Program-made: the position numbers and the translations under genes
Part shown: piece after piece, positions 25,114-33,598 of the stretch
Layout of the letters: every line of letters starts with the position of its first letter
Position numbering within the stretch: position 1 is the first letter of the stretch
The notes under the pieces: model-generated
What the model saw: the letters and a program-made list of their open reading frames with translations, nothing else
Databases searched by the model: none
Told to the model about the DNA's origin: nothing
NCBI GenBank assembly: GCA_902528875.1
Contig: CABZTX010000002.1
Span: 71,828-107,290, forward strand
Direction: 5' to 3'
From: an uncultured SAR86 cluster bacterium
GTDB lineage: Bacteria > Pseudomonadota > Gammaproteobacteria > Magnimaribacterales > D2472
Length of the DNA stretch: 35,463 nt

Positions 25114-26487
25114 ATGAATTATTTTTACTTCTTTTTCTGTATTGCATTAGCCGGTTTGATTTTATGCAAACCAATTACTAAATATTTATTTTCAAAAATA
25201 TTACAGAAAGAAAATCTTAGAGTTATTGCTTCTCTTTCAATGATTATAGGGTTATTGCTCATTGCTATTTCTTCAAATTATGAATTTTGGTTTGAAAGGG
25301 TCTGGACTCTTACAACTTTTGTACTTGGATGCATTTTATTATTAAGAGGAATCTTCACCTTAATTTTTCCAAACATAGTTAAAAAATTAATAAGTTCATA
25401 TTTTAGAAATTATTACAAATTTTCTATACCTACATCTGTGTTTTTAGTATTCATAGGTATTCTGATTGTCTTAAATGATTATATCGGGCCAAAAAAAGAT
25501 ATATCTGAATGTATTTCAGATAAAGATATTTCTGTAATTTGTGGCTTTAAAAACCCAGAAGATATAGTAATCACTCCAGATGATAAATTCCTTTTCATAT
25601 CTGAATTTGGAGGAGTCAAACCTTATGAGGATGAAAAATCAGGTTACTTTTCGTTGTTAGAAATAAAATCTAGCAAAAAATTAGTTCCAAATATTAAAAT
25701 TGCAGAAAATACCTGGGGTGATAAATTTTGTACTAGATCAGAATCACAAAAATATGGGCCTCATGGAATTGATCTTGTCATGAGAAATGATCAGCAATAT
25801 CAAATTGGTGTTATCAGTCATTATCCTAAAGAGACAATAGAAATGTTTGAGCTTGTAAATGAAAATAATGAATGGGGAATGATATGGAGAGGATGTATTA
25901 ATGTTCCAGAAAAGTATTATTTTAATGATATAAGTCTTAAAAAAGATGGAACATTTTATGCATCTCATATGTATGGGAGAGACATAACATTATCAAGATG
26001 GTTGATTGCAGCTCTATTAAAGAAAAATACTGGATATCTTGTGGAGTGGGATAGAAATATATTTAAAAAAATTCAAAATACGTATGGAAGTGGCCCAAAT
26101 GGAATTGCTTTGGATGAAAAAAAACAAGTTATATACATTAACTATAATAAAGGCGATAAGATTTCTAAATTTGATTTAATTGCAAATAAAGAAATAGAAA
26201 GTTTTTCGATTGAGTCTCCAGATAATCCTTACATAAGCAATAATTCAATTTGGGTTACTTCTCTTGACTCTCAGCCAAATGATTTAAGAGACTGTGAAGT
26301 AGGAAAAACTTGCTCGGCTCCCTTTTCAATTCTTGAACTAGATAAAGATACTTTGATGATTAAAAATAAGTTTTCATATAGTAAAACAGTATTTGGTCTT
26401 CCTACTATCGCAGTTCCATTTAAAAACAAAATATATTTAGGCTCTTTTAGATCGGATCGGTTAGGAGTAATAATCAATAGACAATAA
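25114..26487 (+). CDS. Membrane-anchored beta-propeller protein (SMP-30/paraoxonase-like)
   Basis: A 457-residue protein. The first 125 residues contain about four hydrophobic segments, then an exported domain of about 320 residues. That domain has propeller-like repeats: EDIVITPDDKFLFISEFGG, the PHGIDLV motif near residue 213, NDISLKKDGTFYASHMYG and GPNGIALDEKKQVIYINY. The PHGI and NDI elements resemble the metal-binding strands of paraoxonase, gluconolactonase and SMP-30 enzymes. Activity may therefore be lactonase or arylesterase-type, but this is inference. A membrane-anchored propeller enzyme next to an alpha/beta hydrolase suggests ester or lactone processing. The two genes are nine bases apart. 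Confidence 0.72.
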   Translation: MNYFYFFFCIALAGLILCKPITKYLFSKILQKENLRVIASLSMIIGLLLIAISSNYEFWFERVWTLTTFVLGCILLLRGIFTLIFPNIVKKLISSYFRNYYKFSIPTSVFLVFIGILIVLNDYIGPKKDISECISDKDISVICGFKNPEDIVITPDDKFLFISEFGGVKPYEDEKSGYFSLLEIKSSKKLVPNIKIAENTWGDKFCTRSESQKYGPHGIDLVMRNDQQYQIGVISHYPKETIEMFELVNENNEWGMIWRGCINVPEKYYFNDISLKKDGTFYASHMYGRDITLSRWLIAALLKKNTGYLVEWDRNIFKKIQNTYGSGPNGIALDEKKQVIYINYNKGDKISKFDLIANKEIESFSIESPDNPYISNNSIWVTSLDSQPNDLRDCEVGKTCSAPFSILELDKDTLMIKNKFSYSKTVFGLPTIAVPFKNKIYLGSFRSDRLGVIINRQ

Positions 26488-26491
26488 AATA

Positions 26492-27319
26492 ATGAAAGAA
26501 TTTAATATTGATACTCTCGTACAAAAAGTTCCTAATAGATTAGTTAACTCACATAAGGGTGACTATGGAAAAGTGTTAATAATAGCGGGTACAAAAGGTA
26601 TGGGTGGTGCTGGCATTTTATCCTCAGAAGCTTGTGTCTTTTGTGGTGCTGGTCTTGTAACACTACTTACGCACCCAGAAAATGTCCAAGCAAGCTTAGA
26701 GAGAAATCCTGAGGTTATGGTTTCTAGTGAAAAAAATAATACTAAGCAAGATGATAATAAAATTGCTTTATGTGGTCCTGGACTTGGAGAGGATAATTGG
26801 TCAGAGAAATTTTTTAAAAAATTTTATCAATATAATTTTAAAAATGGTCTTATATTAGATGCTGGTGCTTTAAATTTTTTATCCTTGTTAGATAAAAATT
26901 CATTTGTTAATCATAGTAAATTAGTACTAACACCTCATCCTGGAGAGGCTGCTAAACTTTTAAAAACTACTAATAATGAGATACAAAAAAATAGGCCTAA
27001 GGCTGCTAAAGAAATATCAAAGATCTTCAATGCAGATGTAATTCTTAAAGGTTATAGAACTGTAATATATTCAAAAAGTGACTCTGCTGTTCTTGTATGT
27101 AATGAAGGTGGCCCAGAACTTGCCTCGGGAGGAACAGGAGATGTTCTTGCAGGTCTATTACTTGCACTAATTGCTCAAAATTTATCTACTATCGATGCAT
27201 GTATGCTTGCAGTTGCTGTTCATGCCAGGGCAGGATTAATTTTTAAAGAGAATGTAGGCGAACTTGGTTTAAATGCTTCATCATTGATACCAATTTGTAG
27301 AGAGTTATTAAATAAATGA
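26492..27319 (+). CDS. nnrD: ADP-dependent NAD(P)H-hydrate dehydratase (NnrD)
   Basis: A 275-residue ribokinase-fold repair enzyme that converts damaged (S)-NAD(P)H hydrate back to NAD(P)H using ADP. Signatures: HKGDYGKVLIIAGTKGMGGAG near residue 21, LDAGALNFL, LTPHPGEAAKLL and the anion-hole GGPELASGGTGDVLAGLL near residue 210. In E. coli this domain is fused to an NnrE epimerase; here it stands alone and no NnrE is in view. The next genes are tsaE and amiB, the usual Gammaproteobacterial order. Its stop overlaps the tsaE start by four bases. Confidence 0.94.
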   Translation: MKEFNIDTLVQKVPNRLVNSHKGDYGKVLIIAGTKGMGGAGILSSEACVFCGAGLVTLLTHPENVQASLERNPEVMVSSEKNNTKQDDNKIALCGPGLGEDNWSEKFFKKFYQYNFKNGLILDAGALNFLSLLDKNSFVNHSKLVLTPHPGEAAKLLKTTNNEIQKNRPKAAKEISKIFNADVILKGYRTVIYSKSDSAVLVCNEGGPELASGGTGDVLAGLLLALIAQNLSTIDACMLAVAVHARAGLIFKENVGELGLNASSLIPICRELLNK

Positions 27320-27777
27320 TAGAAATTATCCTAAATAATGAAGCTGATACTAGCGAGCTCGGTAAAAGAATTGCTTATGAAATCGTTAAATTAGATGAGC
27401 CTTCAATTGAGCTGCATCTAGAAGGAGACCTCGGAACTGGAAAAACTTTTCTTACTAGATCGATAATTGTTAATTCAGGTTGGATTGGGATGGTGAAAAG
27501 TCCAACTTATACTCTATGTGAAGAATATGATTTAGTAGACTCAATTTTCTTACATATTGATCTTTATAGAACCAGCGAACCTGAAGATATTCATATTTTT
27601 AATTTAGATAGAAAAACGCACTCAAAAAAAATTATAATTATTGAATGGCCTCAAAAGCTTGTTTCAAAAAGAGATTTTGATTTAAAGATATCTTTTGAAC
27701 ACTTTGAAGGTAAAAGAAAAGTATTATTAAATAATAACAGTGAGCTATTCTCAGATCTAATTAAATATTATGAATAA
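27316..27777 (+). CDS. tsaE: tRNA threonylcarbamoyladenosine biosynthesis ATPase TsaE
   Basis: A 153-residue P-loop protein with Walker A GDLGTGKT at residues 37-44 and the family motif KSPTYTLCEEY near residue 65, then HIDLYR. TsaE works with TsaB and TsaD to add threonylcarbamoyl to A37 of ANN-decoding tRNAs, an essential modification. It sits in the order nnrD-tsaE-amiB, overlapping nnrD by four bases and amiB by eight, so all three are probably translated from one message. Length is as in E. coli (153). Confidence 0.96.
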   Translation: MIEIILNNEADTSELGKRIAYEIVKLDEPSIELHLEGDLGTGKTFLTRSIIVNSGWIGMVKSPTYTLCEEYDLVDSIFLHIDLYRTSEPEDIHIFNLDRKTHSKKIIIIEWPQKLVSKRDFDLKISFEHFEGKRKVLLNNNSELFSDLIKYYE

Positions 27778-29023
27778 ATTCTCATTATTTTTATTAGCTC
27801 TCTCATCACTAACGTATGCAAATGAAATTTCATTCTTCGAAGTAAAAGATTCTGACAGTGAATCTACAGAAATATCTTTTCTTTTAAGTAAAGTATCTTT
27901 TATAAAATCATATTCACTTGTTGATCCTTCAAGAATTGTTATTGATGTTTATCAGAGTGATTTAAAATCAGATGTTCAGAAAAAATATAACTATCCCATT
28001 AAACAAATTAGAGCTTCATCAAAAGAAGACTTAACTAGAATTGTTATTGATTTATATGAATATGTTGCTTGGAATAAACCTACTCAGGAAAAAATAGATG
28101 TTGGTATATTATTAAAAATTAAAATTAAAAAAAAGAAAAACTTAAAAAATAATATTAGAGATATTGTTGTTGCCATCGATGCTGGCCACGGAGGTAAAGA
28201 TCCTGGTGCGGTAAGTAGCAATAATGTTTTAGAGAAAGATATAACTCTTTTAATAGCAAAAGAACTGGAGAGGACTCTACGAGATACTGAAGGATATCAG
28301 GCAGTATTAATTAGAGATGATGATAGTACCGTTAGTCTTAATGACAGATATCAAAATGCAAGAAGGTATGGTGCAGATGCATTTGTTTCAATCCATGCTG
28401 ACGGATTTAGACTTTCATCTGTTAAAGGCGCATCAGTCTTTATATGGTCAGAAGAATCATCTAGCAGTATCGCAAGAAATCTATCGGATAAAGAAAGAAG
28501 TAGAATTCAAGCTCAAATTAAAAATTTAAAAACTTATGATTTCAATGAAGACGCTGCAAGAGATCTTTATCCTGATACCTACAAGAAGAAGATTGATCAG
28601 AGCAAGATATTAGGAACCAAGATACTAGATCAACTAAAAAGAGATCCATTCACAAAGATTCACAAACAAAATGTAGAGTATGCTGATTTCAGAGTACTTA
28701 AATCTGTCGATATACCCTCTGTATTAGTTGAGTCAGGATTTATAACAAATCCTGAAGATGCAAAAAGACTTAAAACTAAAGCAGGTAGAAGAATGATAGC
28801 TAGATCAATATTTCTTGGTATACATAATTATTTTAAAGAAGATCCAGTCTCAGGATCTGTTTTAGAAAATTATTCTAATTATCTAAATTATGAAATTCAG
28901 AAGGGAGATGTTTTGTCAGAAGTTGCTATCAGATTTGGCGTTACAGTCAATTCTATAAATAATTTAAACAATCTTAAAAACAAGCCCATATACCCAAATC
29001 AAATAATCAAAATAGAAATATAG
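27770..29023 (+). CDS. amiB: N-acetylmuramoyl-L-alanine amidase (AmiB-like) with AMIN and LysM domains
   Basis: A 417-residue exported amidase. Signal peptide (MNKFSLFLLALSSLTYA), AMIN domain for envelope targeting (about residues 20-118), then amidase_3 from about 130 to 350, with the first zinc ligand in AIDAGHGGKDPGA (His140), later SIHADG and ESGFITNPEDA. The last 45 residues form a LysM repeat (YEIQKGDVLSEVAIRFGVT). It splits septal peptidoglycan during daughter-cell separation, normally activated by EnvC/NlpD-type LytM proteins. The C-terminal LysM points to AmiB rather than AmiC. The gene ends four bases before the end of priA on the other strand. Confidence 0.95.
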   Translation: MNKFSLFLLALSSLTYANEISFFEVKDSDSESTEISFLLSKVSFIKSYSLVDPSRIVIDVYQSDLKSDVQKKYNYPIKQIRASSKEDLTRIVIDLYEYVAWNKPTQEKIDVGILLKIKIKKKKNLKNNIRDIVVAIDAGHGGKDPGAVSSNNVLEKDITLLIAKELERTLRDTEGYQAVLIRDDDSTVSLNDRYQNARRYGADAFVSIHADGFRLSSVKGASVFIWSEESSSSIARNLSDKERSRIQAQIKNLKTYDFNEDAARDLYPDTYKKKIDQSKILGTKILDQLKRDPFTKIHKQNVEYADFRVLKSVDIPSVLVESGFITNPEDAKRLKTKAGRRMIARSIFLGIHNYFKEDPVSGSVLENYSNYLNYEIQKGDVLSEVAIRFGVTVNSINNLNNLKNKPIYPNQIIKIEI

Positions 29024-29027
29024 AGAT

Positions 29028-31006
29028 TTAAGACATGTCATGTGGGTCAATGTCATAACTCCACTTTACCTTTTTTGTCTCAGGCCAGGCTTGAATTTCA
29101 TTTGTTAAAAATTTAAGAACTTTATTTAAATAAGTTTTGGTATTTGTTTTTATAATCAAATGATTTCTTGTGTTTCCTTTTATTTTTAAAGGAATTGAGG
29201 GAAGTGGGCCAATAATAGTAATACTTTTTTTGTTATCTAAAAGGTTGCTTACTTTCTCTAGAAATTTATGACAACTTTGATGATTCGGAGAAGTGGCTCT
29301 TAGCATTGATATGGTTGAATAAGGAGGCATCCCAATAGCTTTATTATTTTGAGGCATTGATCTGCAACTAACTGATAATCACCAGTCTTAATTTGTTTTA
29401 AATTTAGATCATTTGGGTATCTAGTCTGAATAACAACTTTTGCAAGATTGTTATTTCTTCCAGCCCTTCCAGACACCTGAATTAATTGTTGTGAAATTTT
29501 TTCAACAGCATTTATTTCTGGGCTTAACAAGCCTCCATCAGCGTTTAGAATCACACATAAAGTTACCTTTGGAAAATCATGTCCTTTTGATAACATTTGT
29601 GTTCCCACAAGTATTGCTTCCTTACTCTCATTAGCTTTTTCATAGATTGCTTCTATTGACCCCTTAAGCCTAGTTGAGTCATAGTCCATTCTGATGATTG
29701 GGACTTTCTTAAAAATACTCCTGAGCACCTCCTCAACTCTTTCAGTGCCAGTCCCAAAAGTACTTATTTCAGTTGACTGACAATCAGGACAATTATCATT
29801 GACTGCATATACAGATTCACATTTATGACAAATCAATCTATTTTTTGATTTATGAAAAACTAAATTTGATTCGCATGATGAGCATTTAGCCACCCAACCA
29901 CAATTATCGCATTCATATAATGGTGCAAAACCTCTTCTATTTATAAATATTAAGACTTGTTCTCCTCTGTTTATTGCAGTTTCGATAATGCCTATTGTTT
30001 GGACTGCTAATCCTCCAAGTAAGGGTGAATCGCTTATGTCTAATGGAATTAACTTCGGAGGTTTTTTACCATCTACTCTCCTAAGCAGATCAAATTTCTT
30101 ATATTTTTTATCTTTTACAAGCTTAAGTGTTTGCAATGATGGTGTAGCAGAACCGAGGAAAACAGGTATATTTTCTAATTGTGCTCTTTTTATTGCTAAA
30201 TCTTTTCCTGAAAATCTGAATCCATCAGCTTGTTTGTATGAGTGGTCATGCTCTTCATCAATTATTATCGCTCCTAAATTTTTTAATGGAATCAAAACTG
30301 AGGATCTAGTTCCAACAACAACTTTTATTTCTCCAAATTTTGATCCTAACCAAACTCTTAATCTTTGATTAGGAGTTTGTCTTGAATGATATATCCCGAT
30401 TTCACCTTTAAATCGATTCTTAAATCTTTTTAAGAGCTGAGGTATTAGATTTATTTCAGGTACTAAAATCAAGATAGATTTATTTTCTTTGAGAAACTTT
30501 TCAGCCAATTGTAAATATATCTCTGTTTTACCAGAACCAGTAACTCCATAAATCAAAGAGGGACTAAATTTTTTAATTTTATTTAACTTGGATAGATTGA
30601 CACTCTGCTCTTTAGTAAGTTTAAAGTTCTTATCGTCATTATTTAGTCCATATTTAAACTCTCGATTTGAAGTACTTATAATTTTATCGTTTTTTTTTCT
30701 AAGTAAAGTTGGTATAAAAGATAGAAATACTTCCCCAATAGGGTGATGATAATAATCTGCTGCCCATAAGATTGTTTCAAAAATTGATTTGTCAAAGCAA
30801 GCGCAATTATCAGGTATTGAGATTATATCTTTTAACCCTTCTACTGATTCAGTATTAGATAATTTCTTTACTACTATACCTACCAATGTTTTATTGCCAA
30901 AAGGAACAATTACCCTGGTACCTTTTTTTATATCATTATTGGATTTGTAGGTAAAACATTGTCTAATTGGTAATCCAACAGCTATATCATAGTAAAAAAT
31001 ATTCAT
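29028..31006 (-). CDS. priA: Primosomal helicase PriA, broken by a -1 frameshift near the C-terminus
   Basis: Two overlapping reading frames (29300-31006 and 29028-29357) make one PriA of about 659 residues. The larger piece has Walker A GVTGSGKT at 154-161, DEEH at 250-253 and eight zinc-binding Cys from 365 to 408 in CxxC pairs. The smaller piece holds the C-terminal domain ending in VKWSYDIDPHDMS. The frame changes at an A run on the minus strand (29347-29350). With one extra A the protein reads ADQCLKNNKAIGMPPYS, matching the family length between ADQ and PPYS. The small frame's own ATG would start inside the domain, so it is not a separate gene. PriA restarts collapsed replication forks. 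Confidence 0.92.
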
Positions 31007-31013
31007 TTTTTAA

Positions 31014-31041
31014 TTGAAATGGAGTTTATTTTTGCTATAGT
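31014..31041 (+). promoter_or_regulatory. Putative promoter of rpmE2
   Basis: TTGAAA (31014-31019) and TATAGT (31036-31041) are 16 bases apart, and a TGC precedes the -10 box. Transcription would start about 16 bases before the ATG of the L31 gene. No zinc-repressor-like palindrome is apparent between 31007 and 31064. Confidence 0.5.
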
Positions 31042-31064
31042 TCTCACCCTAATTTAATTTTATT

Positions 31065-31313
31065 ATGAAAAAAGATATACATCCTGAATACCGTGAAGTT
31101 TTATTCCATGATATTAGTGTAGACGAATATTTCATAATTAATTCAACACTAAAAACAGATAAAACCAAAGAATGGGAAGATGGAAAAACTTATCCCTATT
31201 ATACTGTTGAAATTTCCTCTGCTTCACACCCCTTCTATACTGGTAAACAAAAAATTATTGACACCGGCGGTAGGGTGCAAAAATTTGAAGAAAGATTTGG
31301 TAAAAAGAGTTAA
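31065..31313 (+). CDS. rpmE2: 50S ribosomal protein L31 type B
   Basis: An 82-residue protein matching the zinc-independent L31 paralogue (RpmE2/YkgM type): start [16 protein letters not shown], then [22 protein letters not shown] and the end [13 protein letters not shown]. It lacks the CxxC zinc pair of ordinary L31, and no Cys is present at all. In E. coli the type B gene is kept silent by Zur until zinc runs short. Here it sits divergently from priA, the place where the usual zinc-containing rpmE lies in E. coli. It may therefore be the housekeeping L31. Good identification. Confidence 0.95.
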   Translation: MKKDIHPEYREVLFHDISVDEYFIINSTLKTDKTKEWEDGKTYPYYTVEISSASHPFYTGKQKIIDTGGRVQKFEERFGKKS

Positions 31314-31318
31314 TTTAA

Positions 31319-31774
31319 TCAATTAATTCCAGAGCTCCCAAATCCTTTAACCCCTCTTGACGAAACTTTAAATTCGTCGACCATCTCAAATTCCGCTTGT
31401 ATTATTGGAACTATTATCATTTGAGCTATTCTGTCGCCTGGTTTTATTTCAAATTTACTATCAGACCTATTCCAAGCTGGTACCATTAGTTCACCTTGAT
31501 AGTCTGAATCAATTAAACCAACAAGATTACCAAGAACTATTCCATGTTTTGATCCCAAGCCAGATCTAGGAATGACAAGCGCAGATAGATTATTATCCTC
31601 GAGATACATAGCAAAGCCTATTGGTATCATTTCTGTTTTTCCTGGTTCTAAGGTAAGTTTATTTTCAATGCATGCGCGAAGGTCGAGTCCTGCTGACCCA
31701 ACCGTTTCATATTTTGGTAATGGTATTTCTTTTCCAATTAATGGGCTTATTATTTTTATTTTTACGCTTATCAA
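31319..31774 (-). CDS. dut: dUTP diphosphatase
   Basis: A 151-residue homotrimer-type dUTPase that splits dUTP into dUMP and pyrophosphate, keeping uracil out of DNA and feeding dTMP synthesis. The five motifs are visible: [31 protein letters not shown] (with the catalytic Asp), GDRIAQMII and the C-terminal [11 protein letters not shown] lid. Length is as in E. coli (152). It lies two bases downstream of the sixA-like gene, probably in one transcript. The five-base gap to rpmE2 leaves no clear room for a terminator hairpin. Confidence 0.97.
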   Translation of the reverse strand: MISVKIKIISPLIGKEIPLPKYETVGSAGLDLRACIENKLTLEPGKTEMIPIGFAMYLEDNNLSALVIPRSGLGSKHGIVLGNLVGLIDSDYQGELMVPAWNRSDSKFEIKPGDRIAQMIIVPIIQAEFEMVDEFKVSSRGVKGFGSSGIN

Positions 31775-31776
31775 AG

Positions 31777-32265
31777 TTATATTTCCTTGGGTCTTATTAC
31801 TAATTCTAACTTACATTCACCTTCACAAAGATTCTTCCAACTATTATTGAAATTAATTATTGCCATGTTGCAAGTTGCAAATTTATGAATATGTTCTTTT
31901 GTTAAAGTTTCTACAAGAAAATGAAGCGTAGGGTTGTGTCCAATGATTAAGACACTTTTCGTTTCTTCATCAATGCTTCTTAGGTAACTTAATATTTTAT
32001 CTATGCCTTTAAAATATAAATCATCAGTGTATCTAGCATCTGAAATTTCAAATTTAATACCTTCTGAAATTATATCAAGTGTTTCTTTTGTTCTAGTCGC
32101 ATTGCTACATAAAACTTTATCCACTGAAAAACTGTTTTTACTAAGATAGTCACACATTGTATTAGCATCATTAATACCTCGCTTTGCAAGTGGTCTTTCA
32201 AAATCAGAGAGGTTCATGTTATCCCATGAGGACTTTGCATGTCTTAAAATAAAAATTTCTTTCAT
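31777..32265 (-). CDS. sixA: SixA-like phosphohistidine phosphatase (histidine phosphatase superfamily)
   Basis: A 162-residue member of the histidine phosphatase (phosphoglycerate mutase-like) superfamily. The catalytic RHG-type motif reads LRHAKSSW at residues 7-14 (first catalytic His8), and the second His is in IGHNPTLH near residue 110. SixA removes phosphate from histidine-containing phosphotransfer domains such as ArcB. In E. coli dut-coaBC-radC-rpmB is the local order; here this gene is the partner of dut and is divergent from rpmB. A perfect TATAAT lies nine bases before the ATG on the minus strand. The substrate is by family analogy only. Confidence 0.85.
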   Translation of the reverse strand: MKEIFILRHAKSSWDNMNLSDFERPLAKRGINDANTMCDYLSKNSFSVDKVLCSNATRTKETLDIISEGIKFEISDARYTDDLYFKGIDKILSYLRSIDEETKSVLIIGHNPTLHFLVETLTKEHIHKFATCNMAIINFNNSWKNLCEGECKLELVIRPKEI

Positions 32266-32283
32266 ATATTATTGATTATAGTA

Positions 32284-32312
32284 TTGATAAGTGTTGTTCT
32301 GTTCTATAAAAT
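32284..32312 (+). promoter_or_regulatory. Putative promoter of rpmB
   Basis: TTGATA (32284-32289) and TAAAAT (32307-32312) have a 17-base spacer, or TATAAA at 32305-32310 with 15. The ATG begins nine bases after the -10 box, leaving a leader of only two or three bases and no Shine-Dalgarno sequence. The divergent sixA-like promoter overlaps this region. Confidence 0.5.
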
Positions 32313-32321
32313 CGCGATTCT

Positions 32322-32558
32322 ATGAGTAAAAAATGTCAAGTAACAGGAAAGATACCACAATCTGGGAATAATGTTTCTCATGCTAAGAACAGGACTAAGC
32401 GTAAGTTTTTTCCTAATCTACATACCCATAAATTTTGGGTTGAATCTGAGAACAGATTTGTGAATCTTAAAGTTTCTGCTAAGGGCATGCGAATCATTGA
32501 TAAAAAAGGAATTAGTCAAGTTTTAAAAGAAATCAGAGGTCGAGGCGAAAAAGTATAG
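32322..32558 (+). CDS. rpmB: 50S ribosomal protein L28
   Basis: A 78-residue L28 protein, the same length as in E. coli: [27 protein letters not shown] start, then [20 protein letters not shown]28 binds 23S rRNA in the large subunit. The rpmG (L33) gene that normally follows it in Gammaproteobacteria is not here; three bases later an unrelated gene ends on the opposite strand. Strongly recognised. Confidence 0.97.
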   Translation: MSKKCQVTGKIPQSGNNVSHAKNRTKRKFFPNLHTHKFWVESENRFVNLKVSAKGMRIIDKKGISQVLKEIRGRGEKV

Positions 32559-32560
32559 GT

Positions 32561-33556
32561 TTATTTGTATCCCGCCTCTTGTGCTAAAAAAACTGCTTCC
32601 TTTTGTAGAGATCCAAGTTTACTAACATTTATATTATCCTCAACAAAAGCGCCCCAACTTTTTATAGCTTCATTAATTTCAGAACCTTCAACCACTGGGT
32701 ATTCTTTTACAGCAGAAGCATAAAATTCCTGTGCTTTTTTGGACGAAAAGTATTCAAGTAACTTTATAGCATTCTCCTTATTGTTGGAAGTATTTACAAT
32801 TCCTGCTCCAGAAATGTTTACATGCACCCCTCTGTTTTTTTGGTTAGCCCAAAAAAGTCTCAGATTATCATATTGAGGATCATCCAATAATCTTGCTAAA
32901 TAATATGTATTTACAATGGTAACCCCACATTGACCGCTCGATACCGCTTTAAGTGCGCTAGTATCATTTGAAAAGACCTCTGTTGCTAAATTTGAAACCC
33001 AGCCTGATACTACAGATTTGGTTTTTTCAAAACCGTATGAATCAATCATGCTAGCTATGAGTGATCTGTTATAAACTTTTTTTGAAGTTCTTAGGCATAA
33101 TTTACCTTTCCATTTGGGGTCTGATAAATCCTCATAGGTAGAAAAGTCTGATGCAGAATATTGGTCATCTGAGAAAACTATAGTTCTAGCTCTTTTTGAA
33201 AAACCGAACCACTGATTATTAGCATCTCTCAAATAATCAGGAATATTTGTATTTAAAATATTTGAATCAACTTCGCTAAAAATATTTCTTTCAGCTGCTT
33301 GCCACAGAACTCCAGCATCAACTGTCATAAATATATCTGCCTTTGAATCTTTTCCCTCTACAGATATTCTCTCCATTAAAACCTGAGCATTTCCGGACAA
33401 CAAATTCACCTTTATGCCCGTATCTTGATAGAATTCATTAAGTATTGGTTCAAGAAGTTGTGGTTGTCTTGAAGTAAATATAGTAAGTTCATCTTCTAAT
33501 TTATTAGCACAAGAAATTAAAATAAATAAAGATAATATTATCGAAAGTTTTTTCAT
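32561..33556 (-). CDS. Iron(III) ABC-transporter substrate-binding lipoprotein (AfuA/FutA-like)
   Basis: A 331-residue binding protein with a lipoprotein signal ending at Cys16 (LFILISC). The N-terminal domain starts ELTIFTSRQPQLLEPIL and continues to DSKADIFMTVDAGVLWQAAE, typical of the ferric-iron branch; the tyrosine pair VNTYYLARL near residue 220 supplies likely iron ligands, as in FbpA/FutA. It would capture Fe(III) in the periplasm. No permease or ATPase gene is adjacent: its neighbours are rpmB (convergent) and ubiH (42 bases upstream, same strand). The ligand is inferred from the family and the Tyr pair. Confidence 0.88.
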   Translation of the reverse strand: MKKLSIILSLFILISCANKLEDELTIFTSRQPQLLEPILNEFYQDTGIKVNLLSGNAQVLMERISVEGKDSKADIFMTVDAGVLWQAAERNIFSEVDSNILNTNIPDYLRDANNQWFGFSKRARTIVFSDDQYSASDFSTYEDLSDPKWKGKLCLRTSKKVYNRSLIASMIDSYGFEKTKSVVSGWVSNLATEVFSNDTSALKAVSSGQCGVTIVNTYYLARLLDDPQYDNLRLFWANQKNRGVHVNISGAGIVNTSNNKENAIKLLEYFSSKKAQEFYASAVKEYPVVEGSEINEAIKSWGAFVEDNINVSKLGSLQKEAVFLAQEAGYK

Positions 33557-33598
33557 TTTAAACCTCAGTAAATTAAGATTTTAAGGTGTGCAAGAAAA

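Noticed and set aside
29028-29357. 109-residue reading frame as an independent small protein
   Set aside because: Its sequence is the PriA C-terminal domain in a shifted frame; its ATG falls inside conserved PriA sequence.
29340-29360. Programmed -1 frameshifting in priA
   Set aside because: No X XXY YYZ slippery heptamer in the zero frame and no convincing downstream structure; family alignment places the join at a plain A run.
29988-30368. 126-residue plus-strand frame inside priA
   Set aside because: Antisense to the helicase and zinc-finger coding region of priA; composition reflects the complementary strand.
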